Origin: Helicobacter valdiviensis
GTDB taxonomy: Bacteria; Campylobacterota; Campylobacteria; Campylobacterales; Helicobacteraceae
NCBI RefSeq assembly: GCF_003245365.1
Contig: NZ_NBIU01000005.1
Span: forward strand, 44,918 to 108,917
DNA: 64,000 bases
Reading direction: 5' to 3'
Made by a program: the position numbers and the translations under genes. Below the pieces are notes generated by a model that was not told where the DNA came from, made no database searches, and was given only the letters and a program-made list of their open reading frames with translations. Positions 18,015 to 26,065 of the stretch are shown in pieces. Each line of letters begins with the position of its first letter. Positions within the stretch are counted from its first letter, which is position 1.

Positions 18015-19343
18015 ATGCAGATACACGATTTTTATACTACATTGCATCCGACAAAATTATTCTTAAAATGTGCGTTGCCAAATATGGCAAGTGCTGCATT
18101 TTTATGTGCTTATTTTATTATTGATGGAATTTTTGTGGGGCGTTATTTAGGGAGTGAGGCACTCGCTGCTATGAATTTAATGATGCCTTTTATTATGATA
18201 AGTTTTGCGCTAGCTGATATGATAGCTATTGGCTCATCTGTGCAAATTTCTATGAATCTAGGTAGAGGCAGAAGTCAAAAAGCTAAGAATATTTTTTCAT
18301 TTTGTGTGATGATTATTTTTGTTATTTCTTGTATTATGGGGATTTTGGGTTATTTTTTAGCGCTTGATTTAAGTCAAATAATGGGAGCAGATTCTTCTTT
18401 GCAAAAGCTTTGTGTGGAATATATGCAAATCTTTGCACTTTTTGCACCTTTTATTATTATTTCTTTTGCACTAGATAATTATTTAAGAATTTGTGGCAAG
18501 ACGCTTTATAGTATGGCTATAAATATTAGTATTGCACTTATTAATATTTTTTTGGATTGGCTTTTTATTGTGGTGTTTGGTTGGGGGCTTTTTTCAGCGG
18601 CACTTGCAACTTGCATAGGTATGCTTTTTGGTGTGATTGCGGCGATGGCTATGCTTATATTTGGAGGAGTGGTTTTAAAATTTAATGTTCCAAAAATCAC
18701 ATTTTATACTTTCAAAAATATCATTTATAATGGCTCTTCCGAGTTTTTTTCTAATATTTCTAGCTCGCTTTTTACGATTTTGGCTAATATGCTTTTGTTA
18801 AAAATTGCAAATAATACAGCAGTTGCTGCTTTTTCCATTGTCCTTTATGTAAGTTCTTTTGTGTTTAGTTTGATTTTAGCTATGTGCGATTCATTGCAGC
18901 CTGCACTTAGTTATAACTATGGATTTAAAAATTTTGCGCGCATTCAAGAGATTTTTAAGCAAATGTTAGTGGGAGCATTTTTACTTTCTTTGTGTGTGTT
19001 TTTGGTTATCTTTTTTAATGCTAGAGAGATTGTTTTGTTTTTTGATAAGCAAAATAATTTAGAATTTGTAAATCTTGCTACAACCGCACTAGCTTTATAT
19101 GTTTTTTCATTTTTGTTTTCTTGGTTTCCTAGACTTTGTGCTTCATTTTTTACCGCACTTGATAAGCCAAAATTATCCTTAGTGATTTCTATTTTGCAAA
19201 GCCTTGCAGTTCCTTTTGTGATTTTGGAGATTCTAAGCTATTTTTATGGATTGAAAGGAGTTTGGCTAAGTAGTGTGGTTAGTGAAGTTTGTATGGTTTT
19301 AATCGCTTATTGTTTATTGAAGAAAAATTTGGGTAAATTATAA
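18015..19343 (+). CDS. MATE family efflux transporter
   Basis: A 442-aa polytopic protein with about 12 membrane helices in two halves of six. It has the MATE start (PNMASAAFLCAYFIIDGIFVGRYLG), with the conserved Asp of helix 1 and the GSEALAAMNLMMPF segment. MATE proteins export cationic drugs and metabolites in exchange for sodium or protons. The gene stands alone with its own candidate promoter and is followed by small unknown genes. Confidence 0.92.
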   Translation: MQIHDFYTTLHPTKLFLKCALPNMASAAFLCAYFIIDGIFVGRYLGSEALAAMNLMMPFIMISFALADMIAIGSSVQISMNLGRGRSQKAKNIFSFCVMIIFVISCIMGILGYFLALDLSQIMGADSSLQKLCVEYMQIFALFAPFIIISFALDNYLRICGKTLYSMAINISIALINIFLDWLFIVVFGWGLFSAALATCIGMLFGVIAAMAMLIFGGVVLKFNVPKITFYTFKNIIYNGSSEFFSNISSSLFTILANMLLLKIANNTAVAAFSIVLYVSSFVFSLILAMCDSLQPALSYNYGFKNFARIQEIFKQMLVGAFLLSLCVFLVIFFNAREIVLFFDKQNNLEFVNLATTALALYVFSFLFSWFPRLCASFFTALDKPKLSLVISILQSLAVPFVILEILSYFYGLKGVWLSSVVSEVCMVLIAYCLLKKNLGKL

Positions 19344-19375
19344 AAATAAATTTTAATAGATTTAAGGGGTTAAAA

Positions 19376-19739
19376 ATGGCAAAAATTTTTAAAATTTTTC
19401 TGCTAGGATTTGTGTTTTTGTTACAAGCTAGGGGCGAGGAATACCAGTTGTATAATAAAGAAGAAATTATAAAATTTGTAAAACAAGATAGTGCAAATTT
19501 TTTAAAATACAAAAAGCAGTATAAAAATTATTATGAAGAATTTAATAAGATTAATCAAGCACTTATTTTGGTTGTTTCAAAATACTCCAAAGGAAGATCT
19601 ATCTTATATGGCAAGAGATTTTCAAAGAGCTTTGCAAGAAGAAAAGGAATTTTGTGCCCTAAAAATTATTGAAGCCAAAAAACTAAATTTGGATGAAATT
19701 GTAGAGTTTTTAAAAAAGGCTAAAAACAAGTTTGGATAA
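19376..19739 (+). pseudogene. Small exported protein gene with an apparent frameshift
   Basis: The frame from the ATG at 19376 starts with a signal peptide (MAKIFKIFLLGFVFLLQA) followed by EEYQLYNKEEII. After about residue 64 it turns into a basic, non-natural-looking tail ending at 19672. From near 19570 the next frame has the better coding character (FQNTPKEDLSYMARDFQRAL ... KAKNKFG) up to the stop at 19739. Dropping one T of the TTTT at about 19566-19569 joins the two into a 120-aa protein. Function unknown. The shift may be real or a sequencing error. Confidence 0.4.
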
Positions 19740-20106
19740 TTATGAATTTATAGAGCCAAGATTGATTGAATACTGCAATTATGCAGAAGAGCTTGAACCT
19801 TATTGTAAGCCAGACATATTTTTAAAAATGAGAAAATTTTTTATTTTCAATCTTGCATTGGATAAAACAAAAGCCCTTTTAGATAAAAAAATTTCAAAAG
19901 AAAAAGATATAGAAAAACTTTCTATTATGCTTTTTTCAAGGGCTTTTACTTCTTATTTAAAAGAAAGATTTTTTGAATTTAAAAATATAAAAAAAGATGT
20001 ATTAAAAGTGCAAAAGCTAGGTTTTAGTAAAGAAAAAATAAAAAATATTTTTGGATTTAGTGATGAATTTTTAGAAGCCTTTTTGATAAGCAAATTTATT
20101 TTTTAG
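19732..20106 (+). CDS. Hypothetical protein
   Basis: A 124-aa soluble, helical, Lys-rich protein starting with TTG at 19732, overlapping the preceding frame by 8 bases; AAAAAGG lies about 12 nt upstream. No signal peptide, membrane helix or recognised motif. It is the middle of three consecutive small unknown genes and is very AT-rich, as expected of accessory DNA. Confidence 0.5.
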   Translation: MDNYEFIEPRLIEYCNYAEELEPYCKPDIFLKMRKFFIFNLALDKTKALLDKKISKEKDIEKLSIMLFSRAFTSYLKERFFEFKNIKKDVLKVQKLGFSKEKIKNIFGFSDEFLEAFLISKFIF

Positions 20107-20120
20107 ACGGAGCAAATGAA

Positions 20121-20744
20121 ATGCATAAGGAACTATTTAAATTTGTTCTAATTCAAGGTAAAAATGGCATTAGAAAATATGAGCGTTTTGAAAAAGATAT
20201 TTTTCTTAGAGCTAAATTTAATAAGGAAAGTAATGTTGTGGATGTTATAAATGAGCTCAATCTTGATGATTATGATGGGGGAATTCAGCTTTATATGAAT
20301 AATGTAAAGTCTTATTATGAAAAAATTGCTAAAGAATATGATATTAATATAGAGGACTTGCAAAGAGCTATAGGGGATGAATTTATAAATTATAAAATTC
20401 TTGGCAAATTTAGTGTTTTAAATGATGAAACAAAACAACTTTTAGTTTGTGAAGAGCATAAATATTATGTTGAGAGACCTAGAAGATTATGCTCTCTTTG
20501 GGATATTGACAAAGATAAAAAACCTATAGAAATTTATTATTTTAGTGAGCCTTATGGCTTTTTTAATAATATGCAAATTAAAATATTTACAGAAGCGGAA
20601 GATAAGGAAAATAAATTGTATTTTTATGTAAGTGATGATGTTTCAAGTAAGATTTTTTATCTTTTTAGGGATAAAGATAATAAAATCAAAGAAAAAATAT
20701 TAAGAGAAAAAAGACATCAAATATTATTTAGTGCTTGGGAATAA
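20121..20744 (+). CDS. Hypothetical protein
   Basis: A 207-aa protein with many Lys, Asp and Tyr residues, no signal peptide and no membrane segment. It appears to be alpha/beta (KFVLIQGKNGIRKYERFEKD ... EIYYFSEPYGFFNNMQIKIF). No family recognised. GGAG lies 8 nt before the ATG. It closes the small-gene cluster; the 860 bases after it contain no gene. Confidence 0.55.
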   Translation: MHKELFKFVLIQGKNGIRKYERFEKDIFLRAKFNKESNVVDVINELNLDDYDGGIQLYMNNVKSYYEKIAKEYDINIEDLQRAIGDEFINYKILGKFSVLNDETKQLLVCEEHKYYVERPRRLCSLWDIDKDKKPIEIYYFSEPYGFFNNMQIKIFTEAEDKENKLYFYVSDDVSSKIFYLFRDKDNKIKEKILREKRHQILFSAWE

Positions 20745-21603
20745 AAAATATGGTGAAGATTATTAAAATTTTGTTACCGCAAGAATTTCATTGTAAAATT
20801 CTGTGGCAATGCGTGGAATTTATATAAATTTTATATCTTATGGTGCTAAAACTAATTTTTTTAATTCTTGTAATCTAACACATTTTTCATATTTTGGATT
20901 GCTGGGAATTTATAGGTTGGCAAAGCCAGTTTTGACATAAATCCTCTTTGTAAAGTTTTATTGCTTTATAAAGTTTTTTATTAATTAGTTTAGTTTATAA
21001 AGCTCATAAAGCATAAAATTTAAAGCTGTTTTTGCGGTAAATTTCTTGTTTTTCTATTTCTAAATCTAATTTTAATGCTTTGTTTTTATGGTTTTTGTAT
21101 CTAAGTGCAAGATTTTCCTTAAAAAGTGTGATAAATTAGAATGAAATGATAGTTTTAGTTAGAAAAATAAGTTTTAATAGATGGCAAATAGAACAAATTA
21201 TCACAATAAAGATAGAATTAACTTTAATAGGAGTTCTTTTAAATTTTAAAATTGAGTATGAATTATTACTTTTTATTAGTGAGTGATATTTTAAGACAAT
21301 TTTTGGGAACTTATGGTGTGTTGTGTTTTGTGTGGAAGGTGGGGAGAATTTATAGTTTTTTAATTTAATAGATGATGAAATTTGCTAAAATAGCTAATGT
21401 TGTATTTTAATTATTGTTTTAATTTGCATAGTTTATTAAGAATAATAACTTTTTTATGCTAATTTTAACAAATTGGGAGCTTATTGTAAGCTTTTAGTAG
21501 GTTGTATTTGTGGTGTTTAGTATTTTTAGTAATGCTTTAAAAACACTTTTAATAAAATAAAATGATAAGCTTTGAGGGATAGAGTATTTAATAAGAGAAA
21601 AAG
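20745..21603. other. Gene-free stretch before the tRNA genes
   Basis: About 860 AT-rich bases with no frame of coding character on either strand. An imperfect hairpin around 20773-20811 could end transcription of the preceding cluster. I recognise no structural RNA, repeat or mobile element. Decayed genes are possible. Confidence 0.5.
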
Positions 21604-21691
21604 TGGCCGGGAGAGAGGGATTCGAACCCCCGGAGGTGTTACCCTCAACGGTTTTCAAGACCGCCGCTTTCGACCACTCAGCCATCTCCCG
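21604..21691 (-). tRNA. tRNA-Ser (UGA)
   Basis: An 88-nt gene with acceptor CGGGAGA/TCTCCCG, encoded CCA, anticodon TGA in a CTTGAAA loop, and the long variable arm of a class II tRNA; the T-loop GTTCGAATC is present. It is the last of four tRNA genes on this strand. Confidence 0.96.
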
Positions 21692-21705
21692 AAGCCATTA
21701 GCCTT

Positions 21706-21780
21706 TGGAGGCGACACCCAGATTCGAACTGGGGAGTGAGAGCTTTGCAGGCTCCTGCCTTACCACTTGGCTATGTCGCC
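21706..21780 (-). tRNA. tRNA-Cys (GCA)
   Basis: A 75-nt cloverleaf with acceptor GGCGACA/TGTCGCC, discriminator U, encoded CCA, anticodon GCA in a CTGCAAA loop, and T-loop GTTCGAATC. Confidence 0.96.
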
Positions 21781-21793
21781 ATTAAAAGTTTGG

Positions 21794-21880
21794 TGGTGCC
21801 CGGGGCCGGACTTGAACCGGCACGGACGCAATGTCCGAGGGATTTTAAGTCCCTTGTGTCTACCATTTCACCACCCGGGC
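21794..21880 (-). tRNA. tRNA-Leu (UAA)
   Basis: An 87-nt class II tRNA with acceptor GCCCGGG/CCCGGGC, discriminator A, encoded CCA, anticodon TAA in a CTTAAAA loop, and a long variable arm. Confidence 0.96.
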
Positions 21881-21911
21881 AAATTTTATTAGGGATTTTT
21901 CTAAAAAATAA

Positions 21912-21986
21912 TGGAGCGGGAGACGGGGATCGAACCCGCGGCCCCAACCTTGGCAAGGTTATGCTCTACCACTGAGCTACTCCCGC
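21912..21986 (-). tRNA. tRNA-Gly (GCC)
   Basis: A 75-nt cloverleaf with acceptor GCGGGAG/CTCCCGC, discriminator U, encoded CCA, and anticodon GCC in a TTGCCAA loop. It is the first gene of the minus-strand tRNA unit Gly-Leu-Cys-Ser. Confidence 0.96.
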
Positions 21987-22014
21987 AATTTTGAGTTTCA
22001 AAAAGAAAGACAAA

Positions 22015-22020
22015 ATTATA
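22015..22020 (-). promoter_or_regulatory. Extended -10 of the tRNA operon
   Basis: The minus strand reads TGATATAAT, 28 nt before the first base of tRNA-Gly. It is well placed to drive all four tRNA genes. Confidence 0.6.
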
Positions 22021-22084
22021 TCAATGCTTTTTTAAAAAATCAAGAGTTTTTATAAAAAAAGTCCAAAATTTATCAAAAAATTGC

Positions 22085-22090
22085 TAGAAT
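22085..22090 (+). promoter_or_regulatory. Extended -10 of the 22122-25978 operon
   Basis: TGCTAGAAT lies 31 nt before the ATG at 22122, divergent from the tRNA promoter and about 65 bases away from it. Confidence 0.55.
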
Positions 22091-22121
22091 ACGCACTAGA
22101 ATTTAACTAAAAGAGGAAAAA

Positions 22122-23102
22122 ATGCTAAAAAAAGCTATAATTGCTGGTGTATTTATGGCAGTATCTTTATTAATGGGTGCAGAAGAATATAGAGTTTTAG
22201 GAAAAGAAGATTATTATCTTTTTGGGATAAAGCCTGAAAAATCATTTTTATGGATTATTAAAAAGGATAAAACAGCTAAAGTTGTGCTGGATACTAAAGA
22301 ATGCAAGATTTTAAAAGATAAAGAGAATTTTTTGGAGTTTATTTGCACTACTCAAGAGAATATGGAGCAAAAATTTATCTTTGAAAATGAAAAATTAAAT
22401 TTTCAAACTTTTAAAAAAGAACCAATAAGGCATTTTTCTTTAGAGCGTCATAGGGTTAAATATAGCTTAAATGATGATCAAAAAGTGCCTAGTAAAATTG
22501 AAATTGAGTTTTTTTGTTCTAGCGAAGAGGGAATGCAAAAGATTTTAAATACTCTTTATGGACAAACTTTTGATTGCACAAACGCTAAAGAGATTTTTAT
22601 ACAAGAGGCAAAAGGACTTATGCGAGGGCATTTGGAAAATCATCAAGATATTTATTCTAAAGAAAGCACACAAGAATATTTAATAAAGCACCCTTGGCAA
22701 GATAGTATTAAGGATAATGTGGCCTATTTTACAGAAGAGTTTATTTTCTTTGATAGAGATGAGAATCTTTATACCAAGGAAGATACTAAGAAGTATTCAC
22801 GAACAGGAATTGCTATCACAGAAGATGGAGAAGAGGTGGATTTTAATGATGTGTTTGGAGGTTTTTCAAAAAGTTTAAAAAAGTTTTTATGGAATAAATA
22901 TGTAGATTTAGCCAAGAAAGAAGGAAGAAAACCTATGATTAGCTTTGAGGATTTTAAAATATCAGAACATAATTCAAGAGATTTTGAAGCTACAAGATTT
23001 ATTTATCAAGCAGGAGAAATTATGCCAAAAGAAATGGGTGTAATTGAATTAAGATGGCCTTATGAAGAGGGAATAGATGCAAATATTAAAATAAAGGAAT
23101 AA
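22122..23102 (+). CDS. Secreted hypothetical protein
   Basis: A 326-aa protein with a signal peptide (KKAIIAGVFMAVSLLMGAEE, cleavage likely after Gly-Ala) and no further membrane helix, so periplasmic or outer-membrane associated. The body is charged and alpha/beta with three scattered Cys residues (TKECKILKD, EFICTTQ, EFFCSSEE). No family recognised. AGAGGAAAA is a good ribosome site. It leads an operon with a thioredoxin-like lipoprotein, which hints at, but does not prove, a disulfide-linked role. Confidence 0.65.
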   Translation: MLKKAIIAGVFMAVSLLMGAEEYRVLGKEDYYLFGIKPEKSFLWIIKKDKTAKVVLDTKECKILKDKENFLEFICTTQENMEQKFIFENEKLNFQTFKKEPIRHFSLERHRVKYSLNDDQKVPSKIEIEFFCSSEEGMQKILNTLYGQTFDCTNAKEIFIQEAKGLMRGHLENHQDIYSKESTQEYLIKHPWQDSIKDNVAYFTEEFIFFDRDENLYTKEDTKKYSRTGIAITEDGEEVDFNDVFGGFSKSLKKFLWNKYVDLAKKEGRKPMISFEDFKISEHNSRDFEATRFIYQAGEIMPKEMGVIELRWPYEEGIDANIKIKE

Positions 23103-23103
23103 G

Positions 23104-23739
23104 ATGAGAAAAATAGTTAGTTTAGCTGTATTAGTAGTTGCGGGTTTGTTATTTTTGGGTTGTGAAAAGAATGAGCAAACAAGTACAAATTCACAAGAAA
23201 TACAAGAGCCTAAAAGTAGCCTTTTAAAAAATCTTGTTTTAGATATTAAAAGCGATAAGCTTATTATCAATCAAGAAAAAAAAGATAAAGGTAATTTTAA
23301 GAGCCTTGATGTGCAAAAAGAAAATATTTTTAAAGAGCTTAAAGTAAGCTCACAAAGTAAAAAAGCCAAGATGCTCTTTTTCTTTACAACTTGGTGTGAT
23401 CCTTGCAAAGGAATGATACCCCATTTGGAGAATCTTAAAAAGCAATATGGCGATAAGGTGGAAATTGTTGGGATACCTATTGATGATTTAGTGGGGGAGT
23501 TTGAAAACTTACAAGAGAGTGTGAATATTTTTAAGAGTGAAAATGCACTTACTTTTCCTCTATTTGTAGGTCAAGAAAGAAAGAAGTTGTATGAAGCATT
23601 AGGTTCAATTGATGGGATACCTTTATTAGTGATTTATGATGAAATGGGAGATTATGTAATAGATTATTTGGGGGCAATCCCAGAAGAAATGATTGAATTT
23701 AATCTCTCTCAAGCAATTACAAAATTAAAGGCACAATAA
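23104..23739 (+). CDS. TlpA-like thioredoxin-fold lipoprotein
   Basis: A 211-aa protein with a lipoprotein signal ([10 protein letters not shown], lipidated Cys 20) and a thioredoxin fold with the active site [12 protein letters not shown] (Cys 98 and Cys 101), followed by the cis-proline region [14 protein letters not shown]. Such periplasmic TlpA/ResA-type proteins reduce disulfides, for example in cytochrome c maturation. The substrate here is unknown. Its stop shares a base with the ftsY ATG. Confidence 0.88.
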   Translation: MRKIVSLAVLVVAGLLFLGCEKNEQTSTNSQEIQEPKSSLLKNLVLDIKSDKLIINQEKKDKGNFKSLDVQKENIFKELKVSSQSKKAKMLFFFTTWCDPCKGMIPHLENLKKQYGDKVEIVGIPIDDLVGEFENLQESVNIFKSENALTFPLFVGQERKKLYEALGSIDGIPLLVIYDEMGDYVIDYLGAIPEEMIEFNLSQAITKLKAQ

Positions 23740-24626
23740 TGTTTGAAATACTTAAAAAAACTCTTCAAAAAACTACACAGAATATTAGAGAAATCTTACC
23801 AAAAGCACAAAAAAAGCTAAGCAAAGAGGAGCTAGAAGAAATCCTTATCTCCACTGATATGGATTATGATTTGGTAGAGTTAATTTTATCTCCCCTAGGT
23901 GAAGAGATTAGTAAAAATGAGCTAGAAGTGGCTTTATTGCGTCTTTTTAGAGGTGAGAGCTATTATGATAAGGTGCAAGAGAAAAAAATAGAAGCAAGTC
24001 CTTTTGTGGATTTGATTATTGGGGTAAATGGAGCAGGTAAAACTACAAGCATTGCTAAGCTTGCAAATCTTTATAAAAAAGAGGGTAAAAGTGTTCTTTT
24101 GGGTGCGGGAGATACTTTTAGAGCAGCAGCCATTGAGCAAATTAGTCTTTGGGGAGAAAGGTTAGGAATTTCAGTAATTTCCTCAAAGCAAGGACATGAT
24201 CCTAGTGCAGTTGCCTTTGATACCATTACCTCCGCAGTTGCAAAAAAGATTGACAGGGTGATTATAGATACAGCAGGAAGACTGCATAATCAAAGTAATT
24301 TACAGCAAGAATTGCAGAAAATTATGAGAATTTGTAACAAAGCAAAAGAGGGTGCTCCACATAGAAAAATCTTGATTTTAGATGGCACACAAGGCACTTC
24401 AAGCCTAGATCAAGCAAAGATTTTTTCTCAAACTTTAGGCGGAATTGATGGGGTGATTATTACAAAGCTTGATGGGACAAGTAAAGGAGGGGCTATTTTT
24501 AGCATTATTCATTCTCTGCGTGTGCCTATTTTATATATTGGCGTGGGCGAGGGTGCTGATGATTTGATTAAATTTGATGAGGGTGAATACATTAAGACAA
24601 TTTTAAACTCTATTTATGAAGGCTAA
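23739..24626 (+). CDS. ftsY: Signal recognition particle receptor FtsY
   Basis: FtsY docks the SRP-ribosome complex at the membrane and hydrolyses GTP. The 295-aa protein has a short NG-type N domain and then the SRP GTPase motifs: [15 protein letters not shown] (G1), [22 protein letters not shown] (G3), [10 protein letters not shown] (G4) and [11 protein letters not shown] (G5). The acidic A domain of E. coli FtsY is absent, as in other Campylobacterota. It sits between the lipoprotein gene and radA. Confidence 0.95.
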   Translation: MFEILKKTLQKTTQNIREILPKAQKKLSKEELEEILISTDMDYDLVELILSPLGEEISKNELEVALLRLFRGESYYDKVQEKKIEASPFVDLIIGVNGAGKTTSIAKLANLYKKEGKSVLLGAGDTFRAAAIEQISLWGERLGISVISSKQGHDPSAVAFDTITSAVAKKIDRVIIDTAGRLHNQSNLQQELQKIMRICNKAKEGAPHRKILILDGTQGTSSLDQAKIFSQTLGGIDGVIITKLDGTSKGGAIFSIIHSLRVPILYIGVGEGADDLIKFDEGEYIKTILNSIYEG

Positions 24627-24628
24627 GA

Positions 24629-25978
24629 ATGGCTAAAAAGAAAGCACAAATTTATGAATGCCAACATTGTGGATTCCAAAGCTCAAAATGGCTTGGCAAA
24701 TGTTCTAATTGTGGGGCGTGGGAGAGTTTTTTAGAATTAAAAGAGGAGCATATTAGTGCTTTTAATCAAGTGAGTGCTAATTTTTCTTCCAAGGTTTTGC
24801 CAATTTCTGAAGTTAAAGAAGAAGAATTTAGCCGATTTAGCTCAGGAGAGGCAGAGCTTGATATTGTGCTTGGGGGCGGGATTGTGCTTGGGGGATTGTA
24901 TCTTGTGGGTGGAAGTCCAGGGGTTGGGAAATCCACACTTTTACTTAAAATCTCAAGCAATTTGGCTAAAAGTGGCAAAAATGTGCTTTATGTGAGTGGT
25001 GAGGAGAGTGGATCACAGATTAGAATGCGTGCAGAGAGATTGGGGGCAATTAGTGAAAATTTATATTTATTAAATGAAATCAAGCTAGAAGAGATTATTG
25101 CTCAAACTCTTATGGGAGAGCGTAATTATGCAATGTTAGTAATTGATAGTATTCAAACTCTTTATAGTGAGAAGATTAGTTCAAGCCCTGGGAGTGTATC
25201 ACAAGTTAGGGAAGTTACTTTTGAGCTTATGCGACTTGCAAAAGAGCGGGGAATTTGTGTGTTTATTATCGGACATATTACTAAAGAAGGTTCTATTGCA
25301 GGACCTAGAATCTTAGAGCATATGGTAGATTGCGTGTTGTATTTTGAAGGAGATTCTAGTCGGGAATTGCGATTTTTAAGGGGGTTTAAGAATCGTTTTG
25401 GAAATACAAGTGAAGTGGGTATTTTTGAGATGAAAAGCAATGGACTTGTAGGGGCTAAAGAAGCTTCTAAGATTTTTTTTACTTCTAAGACTTCAAATCC
25501 AGGTAGTGCTTTAAGTGTGGTTTTAGAGGGAAGTAGGGCACTTGTTTTAGAAGTTCAAGCACTTGTTAGTGATTGTGCTTATGGAATGCCAAAGCGTTCT
25601 AGCACAGGGTTTGATAGCAACCGACTAAATATGATCCTAGCACTTTTAGAAAGAAAGCTTGAAATTCCACTCAATAGATATGATGTGTTTATTAACATTA
25701 CAGGTGGGATTAAGATAATAGAAACCGCTGCGGATTTAGCAGTTGTTGCTGCAATTCTTTCAAGTTTTAGAAATAGAGCCCTTTCTAATAGTAGTGTGTT
25801 TATTGGAGAAGTAAGTTTGGTGGGAGATATAAGGGAGGTTGCTAATGCAGAACAAAGACTAAAAGAGGCAATCTCACTTGGGATTGAAAGAGCGATTTTG
25901 CCTAAAAAACCTAAGCAGGATTTAAAGATTAAATGCTTTGAAGTGCAAGAGGTTACAAAGATTATTGATTGGATGTAA
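24629..25978 (+). CDS. radA: DNA repair protein RadA
   Basis: RadA is a RecA-like ATPase/helicase that extends D-loops during recombinational repair and transformation. The 449-aa protein has a C4 zinc finger (CQHC at 11-14, CSNCGAWESF at 25-28), Walker A GGSPGVGKST, Walker B MLVIDSIQTL, the diagnostic KNRFG motif and a Lon-like C-terminal domain. It starts two bases after the ftsY stop. Co-transcription with ftsY is likely. Confidence 0.96.
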   Translation: MAKKKAQIYECQHCGFQSSKWLGKCSNCGAWESFLELKEEHISAFNQVSANFSSKVLPISEVKEEEFSRFSSGEAELDIVLGGGIVLGGLYLVGGSPGVGKSTLLLKISSNLAKSGKNVLYVSGEESGSQIRMRAERLGAISENLYLLNEIKLEEIIAQTLMGERNYAMLVIDSIQTLYSEKISSSPGSVSQVREVTFELMRLAKERGICVFIIGHITKEGSIAGPRILEHMVDCVLYFEGDSSRELRFLRGFKNRFGNTSEVGIFEMKSNGLVGAKEASKIFFTSKTSNPGSALSVVLEGSRALVLEVQALVSDCAYGMPKRSSTGFDSNRLNMILALLERKLEIPLNRYDVFINITGGIKIIETAADLAVVAAILSSFRNRALSNSSVFIGEVSLVGDIREVANAEQRLKEAISLGIERAILPKKPKQDLKIKCFEVQEVTKIIDWM

Positions 25979-26022
25979 TTTGGGAAAATATGGAAATAAG
26001 CTTTGATTTTATAAAGTTTTGT

Positions 26023-26028
26023 TAAAAT
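26023..26028 (+). promoter_or_regulatory. Extended -10 at the head of the glycan locus
   Basis: TGTTAAAAT lies 38 nt before the ATG at 26066 and after the radA stop. It is the first plausible promoter of the plus-strand glycan locus. Confidence 0.5.
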
Positions 26029-26065
26029 TAGCCGATTTAGTTAAAAAATATTTTAAGAAGTGTGC

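Noticed and set aside
21494..21975. Open frames overlapping the tRNA genes on both strands
   Set aside because: They run through cloverleaf sequences; the tRNA structures explain the DNA.
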